DNA of 64,000 nucleotides from Marinilactibacillus psychrotolerans (GCF_900101525.1 NZ_FMZD01000002.1:1-64000), one strand, 5' to 3'. Positions 24,093 through 32,801 are shown, numbered from the stretch's first letter. Numbers and translations: made by a program. The notes: generated from the sequence alone by a model not told the origin.

Positions 24093-25775
24093 ATGAAAAT
24101 TACTACAAAGTTAATTATTTCTTATTTAACGGTAGCACTAATTGTTGTTGTGTTAGGCGTTGTATCATATGTTGGTTTAAACACTCTTAATGGTGAACTT
24201 AAAGATCTGTATAACGATCGCCTTAACCCAACTATTACATTAACAGAAATGGCTCAGCAAATGGAAAATACGCGTGTTCAAATGATATCAGGGGTAGCTT
24301 ATGAAGAACCTGCGAATGGCCAGGTAGCACAAATGAACTTAGATAGTATAGATGAACTACTTCTAAAATACGAAGATAGAAATATGAATGATACTGAAGA
24401 AGAAGTCTTTCTGCAATTGAAAGAAAACTGGGCAACTTATTCAGAAACTGTAAGAGAAAATATTGAATTACTCTCTGATCAACAATATGAAGAAACTTTG
24501 GAGAATGTACGCGGAGCTAGTGCGTCATTTAACGAAGTAAGCGGAAATTTATCCCAACTAGTTGAGGCAGTAGATAATGCAGCTGTAACTGACTACAAAA
24601 ACAGCCAAAGTGTGTTTGAAACAACGAACTGGGCAATCCTTGTGGTAGCCTTAATTGCTACATTAATAGCTATTGCGATAGGATTCTTAATGGGTAGAGT
24701 AATTGGATCTCCACTCAAAAAGATTTCGATTAAATTGGATAAAATTGCCCATGGAGATCTAACTGAAGAAGTTGAAGAAACGAAACGAAAAGATGAGATT
24801 GGTGTATTAGTCAATACCACCAAAAAGATGCAGCACGAATTAAAAACTTTAATCGAGGCTGTATCAAATGCAACGATGCATGTATTAAGTTCAAGTGAGG
24901 AGCTCACTCAATCTACAAACGAAGTTGTAACTGGAGCGGAACAAATTGCTGTAACGATGCAAGAGCTGGCAACTGGATCAGAAAACCAGGCGGGTTATTC
25001 AAGTGACTTAGCGGATACTATGAATCATTTCACTAGTACTATTGAAGACTCTTCAAAACAAAGTGATCATGTTTTGAAAACATCAAATCAGGTTCATGAT
25101 CTTACGGAAGACGGAAAAGAAAAAATGGATAGTTCAGTACGTCAGATGCAGACTATTGATCAGATCGTTAAAAAAACAGTTATTGGTGTTAAAGAATTAG
25201 ATGATAAATCTACCAAAATTTCAAAATTAGTTAGTGTAATTGAAAATATTGCTGAACAAACAAATCTTTTAGCTCTTAATGCTGCTATTGAAGCTGCCAG
25301 AGTTGGAGAACAAGGAAAAGGATTTGCGGTAGTAGCGGATGAAATTAGACAATTAGCAGAGCAAGTGTCAGTATCAGTAGTCGATATCACAGGTATCGTA
25401 AATGATATTCAAACGGAAACTTCCAAAGTAGTTTTGGATCTGGAAGATGGATATGATGAAGTAGAAAAAGGAACAACTAAAGTTCAAGAAACTGGTGAAA
25501 CTTTCACTAAAATTTCTTCTGCCATTAATTCAATGGGACAAGCAATAAAAGAAATCTCTGAGAAACTAACAGATAATAAAGCTATGACTTTTAAAATGAA
25601 TTCAAGCTTAGAGGATATCGCCAGTCTTTCTCAAGAGTCAGCAGCTGGTATAGAACAAACGTCAGCATCTGCACAACAAACAACAAGCACAATGCAGGAA
25701 GTATCAGCTAGTTCTGAAGCCCTAGCTAAACTTGCGGAAGACTTGAATCATATCGTAGAACGATTTACAGTCTAA
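24093..25775 (+). CDS. Methyl-accepting chemotaxis protein 1
   Basis: This 560-residue transmembrane chemoreceptor has TM1 at about 8-30, an extracellular four-helix-bundle sensor (4HB_MCP) at about 31-180, TM2 at about 182-205, a HAMP domain at about 206-258 and a long cytoplasmic coiled coil. The signalling tip has [20 protein letters not shown] and [17 protein letters not shown], the CheA/CheW contact region. Ligands are unknown. It is a close paralogue of the receptor at 41427, with the same length and near-identical signalling region. No che or flagellar genes are nearby. AGGAGG precedes the ATG. Confidence 0.93.
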   Translation: MKITTKLIISYLTVALIVVVLGVVSYVGLNTLNGELKDLYNDRLNPTITLTEMAQQMENTRVQMISGVAYEEPANGQVAQMNLDSIDELLLKYEDRNMNDTEEEVFLQLKENWATYSETVRENIELLSDQQYEETLENVRGASASFNEVSGNLSQLVEAVDNAAVTDYKNSQSVFETTNWAILVVALIATLIAIAIGFLMGRVIGSPLKKISIKLDKIAHGDLTEEVEETKRKDEIGVLVNTTKKMQHELKTLIEAVSNATMHVLSSSEELTQSTNEVVTGAEQIAVTMQELATGSENQAGYSSDLADTMNHFTSTIEDSSKQSDHVLKTSNQVHDLTEDGKEKMDSSVRQMQTIDQIVKKTVIGVKELDDKSTKISKLVSVIENIAEQTNLLALNAAIEAARVGEQGKGFAVVADEIRQLAEQVSVSVVDITGIVNDIQTETSKVVLDLEDGYDEVEKGTTKVQETGETFTKISSAINSMGQAIKEISEKLTDNKAMTFKMNSSLEDIASLSQESAAGIEQTSASAQQTTSTMQEVSASSEALAKLAEDLNHIVERFTV

Positions 25776-25813
25776 TTCTAAAAGTGAACGATCTTATTAT
25801 GTAAAACATTCAT

Positions 25814-25857
25814 CAAAAAAATTGTTGCTTAAAAAATTAAGCAGCAATTTTTTTATT
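25814..25857 (+). terminator. Rho-independent terminator of chemoreceptor 1
   Basis: ATTGTTGCTTA pairs with TAAGCAGCAAT (one G-U), extended by A6/T6 on the outside. The T-run ends at about 25854. Confidence 0.8.
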
Positions 25858-26069
25858 TAAGAAAATGGATTAGGTCGGGTTAAGAGTTAAATAGTGAAGC
25901 AAGCGATTAATAAATAGTACTACTATACAAATTATAAATATCTAATAATAGAATTTTGTAATGTAAGGGTTATATCAGTTTGTTTCGTGAAATTACTAAA
26001 CAACACTACTCTTTAATGTGGTATTATTATTAATTATAATATCAAAAATAAGTTGAAGGGGTTTAACAA

Positions 26070-27449
26070 ATGGAAGGTTTTATGGAAGGGACCATGAAAG
26101 TCAATGAGTTTGTCAACGACTTGGTGTGGGGATGGCCATTATTATTATTGATTTTCGGAACAGGTATTTTTTTAACGATATACACACGTTTTTTTACTTT
26201 TAGGAAATTTGGTTACATAATTAAAGAAACATTTTTTAAGATGTTTAAAAAAGATCAAGTAGGAGAAGGAGAAGTCACAGCATTTCAAGCAGTCTCTACA
26301 GCCTTAGCGGCAACAGTTGGGACTGGAAATATAGCTGGAGTAGGAACGGCCATAGCGATTGGTGGCCCCGGTGCAGTTTTCTGGATGTGGGTTGCTGCAA
26401 TGTTTGGTATGGCGACAAAATATGGTGAAGTTGTTCTATCTATTAAATACAGAGAGAAGACAGAAGATGGACGTTTTGTTGGGGGGCCGATGTACTATTT
26501 AAGCAAAGGCGCCAACATGAAATGGCTGGCAGTTATTTTTGCAGTTTTTGGAACACTGGCGACTTTTGGAATTGGGAATATGGTTCAATCCAATTCAGTA
26601 GCGGATTCTTTGAATGCTACTTTTGGAATTGAGCCGTTCATAACAGGCGTTGTACTGGCGCTCTTGGTCGCTTTAGTGATTCTTGGTGGAATCAAATCAA
26701 TCGGAAAAGTTACAGAAATTATTGTTCCATTTATGGCTGCTGTCTATATTATCGGTGGCGTAAGTATTATCTTGTTGAATATTGGTTTGATACCAGAAGC
26801 TTTTAGGATTATTTTTCATGATGCCTTTACAGGATCAGCAGCGGCTGGTGGATTTGCTGGGTCATCTATTATGTTGTCTATAAGATATGGTGTAGCTAGA
26901 GGTATATTTACGAATGAAGCAGGTCTAGGTAGTGCACCGATTGCACATGCGGCTGCGACAACAGATCATCCAGTAAGACAAGGCTTATGGGGAGTCTTTG
27001 AAGTGTTTGCTGATACAATCGTTTTGTGTACGATAACGGCTTTAGTGATCGTTATGACAGGAGCATGGGATACTGCCCTTGATGGTGCACCGCTGACAAC
27101 AGCAGCGTTTGAAGAAGGATTACCGTACGGAGGATATGTCGTAACATTTGGATTGATTTTCTTCGCATTTTCAACATTATTAGGTTGGTCTTACTATGGA
27201 GAACGCTGTATGGAATATTTATTCGGACCAAAATCCATCATTGTATACAGACTTGTTTACTTGCCGTTGATTGTGGTCGGATCAGTTGGAGGCTTGCGAG
27301 TAGTCTGGGCACTAGCCGATACGCTTAATGGATTGATGGCTTTGCCTAACCTTATAGGATTACTGATTCTGAGTCCTGTCATTGTTAAATCTACAAAAGA
27401 TTTCTTTGGCAAAAATGGTATTTATGAGAGAGAACAGAAGCAAAAATAA
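26070..27449 (+). CDS. AGCS family sodium:alanine (or glycine) symporter
   Basis: This is a 459-residue carrier with about 11 membrane helices. Family blocks include FQAVSTALAATVGTGNIAG near residue 72, GGPMYYLSKG near 143 and FTNEAGLGSAPIAHAAA near 283. Members import alanine or glycine with sodium. The precise substrate is not readable from sequence. ATG is preceded by GAAGGGG. It is a single gene, with a perfect terminator right after the stop. A sodium-coupled carrier is consistent with the other salt-adapted genes in the window. Confidence 0.92.
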   Translation: MEGFMEGTMKVNEFVNDLVWGWPLLLLIFGTGIFLTIYTRFFTFRKFGYIIKETFFKMFKKDQVGEGEVTAFQAVSTALAATVGTGNIAGVGTAIAIGGPGAVFWMWVAAMFGMATKYGEVVLSIKYREKTEDGRFVGGPMYYLSKGANMKWLAVIFAVFGTLATFGIGNMVQSNSVADSLNATFGIEPFITGVVLALLVALVILGGIKSIGKVTEIIVPFMAAVYIIGGVSIILLNIGLIPEAFRIIFHDAFTGSAAAGGFAGSSIMLSIRYGVARGIFTNEAGLGSAPIAHAAATTDHPVRQGLWGVFEVFADTIVLCTITALVIVMTGAWDTALDGAPLTTAAFEEGLPYGGYVVTFGLIFFAFSTLLGWSYYGERCMEYLFGPKSIIVYRLVYLPLIVVGSVGGLRVVWALADTLNGLMALPNLIGLLILSPVIVKSTKDFFGKNGIYEREQKQK

Positions 27450-27473
27450 GAGTAAAATGTAAATAGACTTTTT

Positions 27474-27518
27474 AAAAAGATGATCCCTCATGAATCAATA
27501 TGGAGGATCATCTTTTTT
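27474..27518. terminator. Rho-independent terminator of the alanine symporter
   Basis: AAGATGATCC 27477-27486 pairs with GGATCATCTT 27505-27514. A-rich sequence lies on the left and TTTTTT on the right, so it could act on both strands. On the minus strand it would close the decayed regulator. Confidence 0.8.
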
Positions 27519-27762
27519 ATTTTCGTTTATGTTTATTATGTTCCTTCATTTCAGAAATGAAGTGTTCATGATTTTTCTCCAATAGAAAAGTATCATTAGT
27601 TCAGTTTCTAATGCCTCAGCCAATCGACAAGCAAGAGACCTGGATTATAAAACTCCTTTTTCAATTGAAATAATTGTACATTTTGATACATAGACTTGAT
27701 CTGCCAATTGAGAATTAAGTTAAATTCTATTTCTTTCGATATTCTTTCAATTTGTTTCCCAT
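27517..27762 (-). pseudogene. Decayed Xre-family HTH regulator
   Basis: On the minus strand ATG 27762 follows a perfect GGGAGGGTC Shine-Dalgarno and reads MGNKLKEYRK, then hits a stop at codon 12. A shifted frame continues the family with LNSQLADQVYVSKCTIISIEKG, where the helix-turn-helix lies, and then RLAEALETEL. The original frame resumes with LEKNHEHFISEMKEHNKHK to TAA 27517. Together these pieces give an 82-codon regulator of the small Xre type. At least two indels and several in-frame stops make this a genuine relic rather than one miscall. Confidence 0.75.
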
Positions 27763-27870
27763 TTGACCCTCCCAAAAAAGTGGAATATACTTCACTTTTA
27801 GAGAAGGAGTAATAAAAAATTCAATTAATTGTGAAAAGATTTATAAAAACTTATAATGGGGTAAAAAGTA

Positions 27871-28476
27871 ATGAAAACTTTTATTTGGGATTTAGATGGT
27901 ACACTTATTAACTCATATCCTATACTTTTGAAATCTCTAGAAGAAACTTTCGAACACTTTGAAGTTCCTTATGAAATTAATGAAGTAAGAAAAGTAGTTT
28001 TGAATCAATCAGTAGTCAACTTATTAAAGCAAACCTCAGCCGATTATAACGTAAAATATGAAGAGGTGAAAATATTATTTTCTGATAAATTACGTTCTAA
28101 AAATAAAGAAATTAAATTAATGGATGGCGCCTTAGAGGTCCTTAATTGGACTATGGAAAAGGGAATTGAGAACTATATATATACTCATAAAAGTAAAAAC
28201 GCTATTGAAATTCTTTCTAGGTTAAGAATAGAGAAATATTTTTCTGAAGTAGTTACAAGTTCAAATGGGTTTCAAAGAAAACCTCATTCCGAAGGGATAG
28301 AGTACTTGATGAATAAGTATCAGTTGGAAAAAGATCATACCTACTATATTGGGGATAGGAATCTTGATGTTGAGGTAGCGATTAACGCTAATATAAAAAG
28401 TATTAATTTAACTCAACCATCCTCTGAAATTAATGTTAACATCTCCAAATTAACTGATATATATGCACTGTTTTAA
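27871..28476 (+). CDS. HAD-family phosphatase (phosphoglycolate phosphatase-like)
   Basis: This 201-residue HAD hydrolase has motif I FIWDLDGTLINS (nucleophile D7, acid/base D9). A helical cap follows at about 16-80. Motif II is IYTHKSK (about 108), a motif III lysine is in FQRKPHSEG, and motif IV is YIGDRNLDVE. The layout fits the small PGP/GPH-type phosphatases. The natural substrate is uncertain. The Shine-Dalgarno is poor (GGGGT about 9 nt upstream). It lies next to the decayed Xre regulator, which may once have been divergent from it. Confidence 0.85.
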   Translation: MKTFIWDLDGTLINSYPILLKSLEETFEHFEVPYEINEVRKVVLNQSVVNLLKQTSADYNVKYEEVKILFSDKLRSKNKEIKLMDGALEVLNWTMEKGIENYIYTHKSKNAIEILSRLRIEKYFSEVVTSSNGFQRKPHSEGIEYLMNKYQLEKDHTYYIGDRNLDVEVAINANIKSINLTQPSSEINVNISKLTDIYALF

Positions 28477-28595
28477 TAGGGATTCAGAATAAACAAATCA
28501 GATTTGAATCGTAATGATTTGCTATAAAAAATAGGGTTCAAAAAATTGTAATATAAAAACCAAGTTATTTGATCAAGATAGACTTTAGAAAAGGA

Positions 28596-28931
28596 GTGCA
28601 AACTATTAAACTCAAAATACTTACTGGACTAAGTGTGCTTTCTGGATTGATTTATTTAGGTCTATATCAATCTGTATCTAGTACAACAAATCGCCTATTA
28701 TTCTTTATCACACTAGGGATTATATTCATATCTCTTTTGCAAGATAGAGTAGAACTGAATACCCATAAATACCTACTCTATCTTTTGTATTTAAACAGTA
28801 TGATAGTCATTTTGATACCCATTCAATTTTATGGTCAAGAACTGAGCAAGATGTATAAATTATTTCTAAGTATCTTAGTAATTGGAGGAATTGTAGTCGA
28901 TATAATTTGGAGAAATAAGAAGAAAGAGTAA
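28596..28931 (+). CDS. Small membrane protein, unknown function, uncertain start
   Basis: This encodes about 109-120 residues with four hydrophobic segments (LTGLSVLSGLIYLGLY, LLFFITLGIIFISLL, LLYLLYLNSMIVILIPI, FLSILVIGGIVVDII), so it is an integral membrane protein without a recognised family. The start is unclear. The AAAAGGAG Shine-Dalgarno at 28590-28596 points at ATT 28605 (8 nt spacing, would read xKLKILTGLS). GTG 28596 overlaps that Shine-Dalgarno, and TTG 28569 has no ribosome site. The gene may use AUU, or it may have lost an ATG by one base change. Confidence 0.55.
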   Translation: MQTIKLKILTGLSVLSGLIYLGLYQSVSSTTNRLLFFITLGIIFISLLQDRVELNTHKYLLYLLYLNSMIVILIPIQFYGQELSKMYKLFLSILVIGGIVVDIIWRNKKKE

Positions 28932-28942
28932 ATAACTATAGA

Positions 28943-28982
28943 TAGGCACAGACAGATTTCTACTGCTTGCGCCTATTTCTTA
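28943..28982 (+). terminator. Weak terminator candidate
   Basis: ATAGGC 28943-28948 pairs with GCCTAT 28972-28977, with partial inner pairing, and TTCTTATT follows. A second imperfect hairpin at about 29005-29037 with T5 on the minus strand may end the HTH-peptidase gene. Confidence 0.4.
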
Positions 28983-29034
28983 TTATTCGTTTTAAATAAT
29001 TAAAAAGCTTTATGAGAATGAAGTCTCATTAACT

Positions 29035-30201
29035 TTAAAGCATAGTGATAACTCTTCTATCAAAGTAATCTAATTTAGATATACCTTTGTACTCTTTTAG
29101 TACGTCTTCATCGATGCCTAATAAGGATTCTAAGAAAGTAGAGTCAATTGAATAAGTATCTAAAAATTGATCTAAACTTAATAAATTATTCTCAAGTATA
29201 AGAGAAAGTAAGGCACGAACTTTTCCAGGTCTTACAATAGGTATATCTTCATCTAAAGGTTCTATTACTTTATACTTCATACGATTTAATGCTGAATAAA
29301 AATAGCGATTTTCTTCAAAAGAAAGTAAATTCAATTTATAAGCACGGTATTCTAAAGCCTGAATTGAAACATGATACTTCATTTTAAGTTCAATATAAGA
29401 ATCAGGGTTAGACTTTTTAGAGAGTTCCTGAAAGTTTTTTATGAACTCATCTTTCGGTAGTAAAAAGTAAGAAGCAAAATCATTTGCTTCATGTTCAACG
29501 CGTCTCAGTTCTTTTTTATCAAGACTATCCATATCGATATGCTTATGCATGAGCAGATGTCCCAACTCATGAGCAAGGTCAAAATTACGACGCACAGAAG
29601 ATTTTTTTTCAGTACCAAGTATAATAAAAGGAATATCTTTATTGGTCCAGGTACTATAAGCATCTATGCTTAATCCCATACTTTTCTCTAATATATATAT
29701 TCCAGACAACTCTAATCTATATAACAACTCTTTATTTTCTGATACTCCAAGTTTCTTTCTTGCAATAGAAGCTGCTCTTTCAATGTCCTTTTTACTAATA
29801 GCAAAAGAACGATCATACAAACACTTTTCAATGTCTTTTCTTAAAGAATGTATATTTTGAGAGGGTAAAGTTAATGGTGTTTCGAATTTAGAGATAAAAT
29901 GGCTTATAAAATTGATATAAGTGATTTCCATCTTAGCTTTTTTTCTAGAATCACGATCTTCCGCTCTATAGGCAATTCGCTCGATGTCAGTGACATTCTC
30001 TACAAAAGAATCGGTGTAAAAGAACTGGGACTTAACTGAGAAGTACTTTTTAAGTTCATTTACAATTTCAAATTTAGGTGCTGTATATTGGTTTTCAAAC
30101 TGCCATACAGCTTGCTCGGTCACATTAATTTTTCCAGCAAGCTCTTTTCTGGAGAGACCATTCAATTCACGTAAGGCTTTTAATTTCTCTCCGTAAAACA
30201 T
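29035..30201 (-). CDS. HTH plus ImmA/IrrE-type peptidase (spr1629-family repressor/antitoxin)
   Basis: With ATG 30201 this is 388 residues. AAGGAAG lies 8 nt upstream of that ATG; GTG 30210 is less well placed. An Xre-type helix-turn-helix (about 5-60, RKELAGKINVTEQAVWQFEN) is followed by a linker and an ImmA/IrrE metallopeptidase domain with the zinc motif LAHELGHLL (HELGH 211-215). A distal glutamate lies in RRVEHEANDFASYFLLP. The length and layout match the spr1629 family of streptococci, annotated as repressor/antitoxin. It lies 29 bp after the DUF5986 gene, its usual partner. It likely represses the pair, possibly with relief by proteolysis. That mechanism is inference. Confidence 0.85.
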   Translation of the reverse strand: MFYGEKLKALRELNGLSRKELAGKINVTEQAVWQFENQYTAPKFEIVNELKKYFSVKSQFFYTDSFVENVTDIERIAYRAEDRDSRKKAKMEITYINFISHFISKFETPLTLPSQNIHSLRKDIEKCLYDRSFAISKKDIERAASIARKKLGVSENKELLYRLELSGIYILEKSMGLSIDAYSTWTNKDIPFIILGTEKKSSVRRNFDLAHELGHLLMHKHIDMDSLDKKELRRVEHEANDFASYFLLPKDEFIKNFQELSKKSNPDSYIELKMKYHVSIQALEYRAYKLNLLSFEENRYFYSALNRMKYKVIEPLDEDIPIVRPGKVRALLSLILENNLLSLDQFLDTYSIDSTFLESLLGIDEDVLKEYKGISKLDYFDRRVITML

Positions 30202-30230
30202 GTTCAACACTTCCTTAATTGTATAGTTAC

Positions 30231-30995
30231 TTATCCTTCAGATTCACTTTCTTGTTCAGTTGGAACAGCATAACCAAATGCATTTAGATCACCTGAAAAT
30301 ATAGTGTTATCACTACTGATTTCTTGCATGATTGGAGCTGCGTCTTCAGGGGTAATATCTACTGCACTACTTTGGATATACGGAGTTAAATCTTCCACTA
30401 CATTTAAAGCCATTGTTTCACTGTTAGGCATTGTCAATTTAATTGAATCAATCATTTTAGTAATATCATTGATTTCATAAGTGACAATATAAAAACGAGA
30501 ATAAGTTTCTTTTACAGATAACTGTTTTTGATTCATAACAGCATGGATTTCAGCTGGACTTGATAATTCTAACTCAATTTGTTCATTTTGTTGAGAAAAG
30601 ATTTTTCCAGCAGATTTTAATTCAGCAATATTAATATCTGAAAGGGAATGTAAGTAGTTTCTTTCAGGATTATTTTTGCGTTTGCCGTTAAAGTGTTTTT
30701 GAGTTCGCTTTGAATTCTTAATAATAATCAAATGCTTTTCAGCTTGTTCACTTAGAGTAAATTGTAAATATTCCCAAGCATAACCAGCTTTATCCATCTG
30801 ATACTGAAGTCCTAAAGATTCAACAGCTCTTGCTACCTGATCATCGATATGATTTCCTTTTGTCCAAGCGTATGCTCCACTAACCCGCATTTCTTCTTGC
30901 TTTCTTTTTCTTTCCTCTAAGTATTCTAAGTATCCATATTGTGTACCATCTACGATTGCTTGATTAATTACCTCATTCAACTTGAATTGATTCAT
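30231..30995 (-). CDS. DUF5986 family protein, putative toxin partner
   Basis: This 254-residue soluble protein has no signal peptide or membrane helix. Family-like stretches include SGAYAWTKGNHIDDQVARA, NYLHSLSDINIAELKSAGKI and YIVTYEINDITKMIDSIKL. The C-terminus is acidic and low in complexity (VPTEQESESEG). DUF5986 proteins typically sit beside spr1629-like HTH-ImmA/IrrE proteins, as here, in an apparent two-gene operon. By analogy this would be the effector or toxin, and the downstream gene the antitoxin or repressor. No catalytic motif is visible. TAGGAGG lies just before the ATG. Confidence 0.75.
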   Translation of the reverse strand: MNQFKLNEVINQAIVDGTQYGYLEYLEERKRKQEEMRVSGAYAWTKGNHIDDQVARAVESLGLQYQMDKAGYAWEYLQFTLSEQAEKHLIIIKNSKRTQKHFNGKRKNNPERNYLHSLSDINIAELKSAGKIFSQQNEQIELELSSPAEIHAVMNQKQLSVKETYSRFYIVTYEINDITKMIDSIKLTMPNSETMALNVVEDLTPYIQSSAVDITPEDAAPIMQEISSDNTIFSGDLNAFGYAVPTEQESESEG

Positions 30996-31154
30996 AATAA
31001 CCTCCTATATACATTTTTAATCATTATACCATTATTTAAAAAGTAAAAACATTAAATAACTGTTTTTTTTAAAGTGATAATTTAATATTATTCCGATTTA
31101 GTAAACAAATCTGTAATAAATAGCTGTTTAACTTCGAATGATAAGACGTAGAAA

Positions 31155-31382
31155 CTAATAAAAACCTGAAGAGATCTTTATAATTCTTTGACCATCAGTA
31201 CAAGCAGTCTTAAATACGGATAACCAAAGAGTCTTCCAATAATTTAGTAATCGTTTTATTAGTGGAATCTCAAGTTCTCTCGCTCTTAAATCCATATGCT
31301 TACTCTTTAAATCAGTCTCTGCTGAGACTGAGACCGCTACGGTTTTGCCAAGGATTCTACGATATTCTGAGAGAGTTGTCAT
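31155..31382 (-). CDS. Orphan small open frame, doubtful
   Basis: This is a 75-codon open frame on the minus strand with no good Shine-Dalgarno and no family I recognise. The translation begins with TLSEYRRILGKTVAVSVSA, has basic character and ends TDGQRIIKISSGFY. It could be a fragment of a larger gene, since it sits between two mobile-style regulatory modules, or it could be non-coding. Its base composition is noticeably less AT-rich than the flanks, which hints at different origin. Confidence 0.3.
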   Translation of the reverse strand: MTTLSEYRRILGKTVAVSVSAETDLKSKHMDLRARELEIPLIKRLLNYWKTLWLSVFKTACTDGQRIIKISSGFY

Positions 31383-31443
31383 AGCTCTTAAACAGTAGTG
31401 GAGTATTAATAGGCGAAGCCGAGAAGATAAGTTTACTTTCTTT

Positions 31444-31480
31444 AATTCATATTTATCTCTATGATAAATATGAATTTTTA
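31444..31480. terminator. AT-rich perfect hairpin with T-tail
   Basis: AATTCATATTTATC 31444-31457 pairs perfectly with GATAAATATGAATT 31463-31476 around TCTAT. TTTATT follows. It may be a terminator or simply a structured spacer before the HTH promoter. Confidence 0.45.
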
Positions 31481-31561
31481 TTATAGAATAAGCAAATTCA
31501 AATTATAAACAGCGGTCAATAAAGATTGCACCTTATGTGGAGTGATTTTTAGATAAACCAT

Positions 31562-31616
31562 TTGTAAAATTTAATTACGTAATATATAATTTACGTATAA
31601 GTAATATATAAATTAC
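31562..31616 (+). promoter_or_regulatory. Promoter with tandem operators for the Xre regulator
   Basis: TTGTAA 31562-31567 and TATAAT 31585-31590 are spaced by exactly 17 bp. Two near-identical 16-mers, GTAATATATAATTTAC 31579-31594 and GTAATATATAAATTAC 31601-31616, begin 22 bp apart, two helical turns. One covers the -10 and the other lies just downstream of it. Each has GTAA/TTAC ends in inverted orientation. This is what autorepression by the small Xre protein encoded at 31638 would look like. Confidence 0.65.
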
Positions 31617-31637
31617 TTCCGAAATGGAGAAATGCTC

Positions 31638-31841
31638 ATGTTCAATAGGGTGAAAGAATACAGAATTGAAAAACGGTTATCACAAAAAGAAGTAGCGGAT
31701 TATGCTGAAATCACACGACAGACGTTGAGTTTGATAGAAAAATTCGAATATAATCCATCACTAAAACTTTGTTTAAAAATTTGTTATGCACTGAATCAGA
31801 CATTAGATGACGTATTTTGGATAGAAAAAGGAGAGATATAA
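31638..31841 (+). CDS. Small Xre-family HTH transcriptional regulator
   Basis: This 67-residue protein is almost entirely a helix-turn-helix domain (SQKEVADYAEITRQTLSLIE, then YNPSLKLCLKICYALN), ending DVFWIEKGEI. I prefer ATG 31638 because GGAGA lies 7 nt upstream; ATG 31632 is also in frame. The membrane gene downstream begins 2 bp after the stop, with its Shine-Dalgarno inside this gene, so the two are coupled. This stand-alone HTH plus DUF6773-like membrane protein is a recurrent pair in Firmicutes. Confidence 0.85.
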   Translation: MFNRVKEYRIEKRLSQKEVADYAEITRQTLSLIEKFEYNPSLKLCLKICYALNQTLDDVFWIEKGEI

Positions 31842-31843
31842 TT

Positions 31844-32251
31844 GTGAAAAAAATAAAAGATGAAAGATTGATCATGAGAAACTTAAAGAATATCCGAATT
31901 GCCTTTATTGTAGAGAATGTAGCTATTATTTTTACTATGATTTATCAGGTACTCAGTGGGCAAGCTTTTTATGAGGTGTTTAGCCGTGATAATCTTTTAT
32001 TCATAGTTCTGATGATTGGATGTTTTACACTGACGTTTTTATCTATGAACATTAGTATTCAGATGGAAGGTAAAGAAAAAAGATCTAAAAAAGCAATCTA
32101 TTTTTTTAGTTCAGCAGTTTTTGGGGTGGTAACACTAATCAACTATCTTCTACCAGGGGGTACAAATTTACCTGTTGCATTATTAAGTGGGATCATCATG
32201 GGTGGAATTACATTTGGTATCCTGAAATATATCAATAAGTATCGGGTCTAA
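31844..32251 (+). CDS. DUF6773-like membrane protein
   Basis: With GTG 31844 (AAAGGAGAG 8 nt upstream) this is 135 residues. The N-terminus KKIKDERLIMRNLKNIRIAF is typical of DUF6773 partners of small Xre regulators. Four membrane helices follow at about 22-40, 53-73, 88-105 and 110-128. The function is unknown. It may modulate the regulator, in the way DUF3021 is proposed to modulate LytTR factors. The earlier TTG at 31817 overlaps the regulator gene and is unlikely. Confidence 0.75.
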   Translation: MKKIKDERLIMRNLKNIRIAFIVENVAIIFTMIYQVLSGQAFYEVFSRDNLLFIVLMIGCFTLTFLSMNISIQMEGKEKRSKKAIYFFSSAVFGVVTLINYLLPGGTNLPVALLSGIIMGGITFGILKYINKYRV

Positions 32252-32365
32252 TGAATGGATTTAAACGTTGATTTATTAATTAAAAATGCTGCAAAGTTAG
32301 GTATACTATTTGACTACACCTGCTATATTCTTTACGCTTAATTTAGTGGGAAGTGGGTGAAAATA

Positions 32366-32584
32366 ATGATGAATGATACGTGGGGGATGGATCCGACTGG
32401 AGCGTTTCAATGGTTGGAAGCAACATTGTTATCAAGCTTTATTTTGCAGATTCTAATGATTATACTCGCTGTTGTTGCTATAGTAGCCATTATTTATGGT
32501 ATGTTAGTGTTACGTCAGTTCTTGAATATATATAAAGCAAACAGTGAAAAGGTTTATAAAAATGACGATGAATATATGGACTGA
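32366..32584 (+). CDS. Small single-pass membrane protein
   Basis: This encodes 72-73 residues. The start is ATG 32366 or the adjacent ATG 32369, with GGGTG about 8 nt upstream; GTG 32357 is also in frame. A short N-terminal part (DTWGMDPTGAFQWLEATLL) leads into one long hydrophobic helix (about 22-50) and a charged cytoplasmic tail (YKNDDEYMD). I recognise no family. It follows the HTH/DUF6773 pair by 114 bp and may be part of the same unit, ending at a perfect terminator. Confidence 0.55.
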   Translation: MMNDTWGMDPTGAFQWLEATLLSSFILQILMIILAVVAIVAIIYGMLVLRQFLNIYKANSEKVYKNDDEYMD

Positions 32585-32653
32585 TTTTAAAATATGATGA
32601 GCGAATTCAATTGTTACAGCAAAAGCGTTGTTTCCGCTTATGAAAAGAATCTA

Positions 32654-32697
32654 ATAGATGAAGTGGAGGCTGTTTTGCTCACTTCATCTATATTTTT
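32654..32697 (+). terminator. Rho-independent terminator
   Basis: ATAGATGAAGTG 32654-32665 pairs perfectly with CACTTCATCTAT 32680-32691. ATTTTTAT follows. Confidence 0.8.
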
Positions 32698-32801
32698 ATA
32701 AAAGTTCATTCTATTTTTCAATTTATTGATAAAGGTATGGCAAAAATAAATAATGTAAAACTATATCTAATATTTATTTTTCAGAAGATTTTAGTAGAAT
32801 A

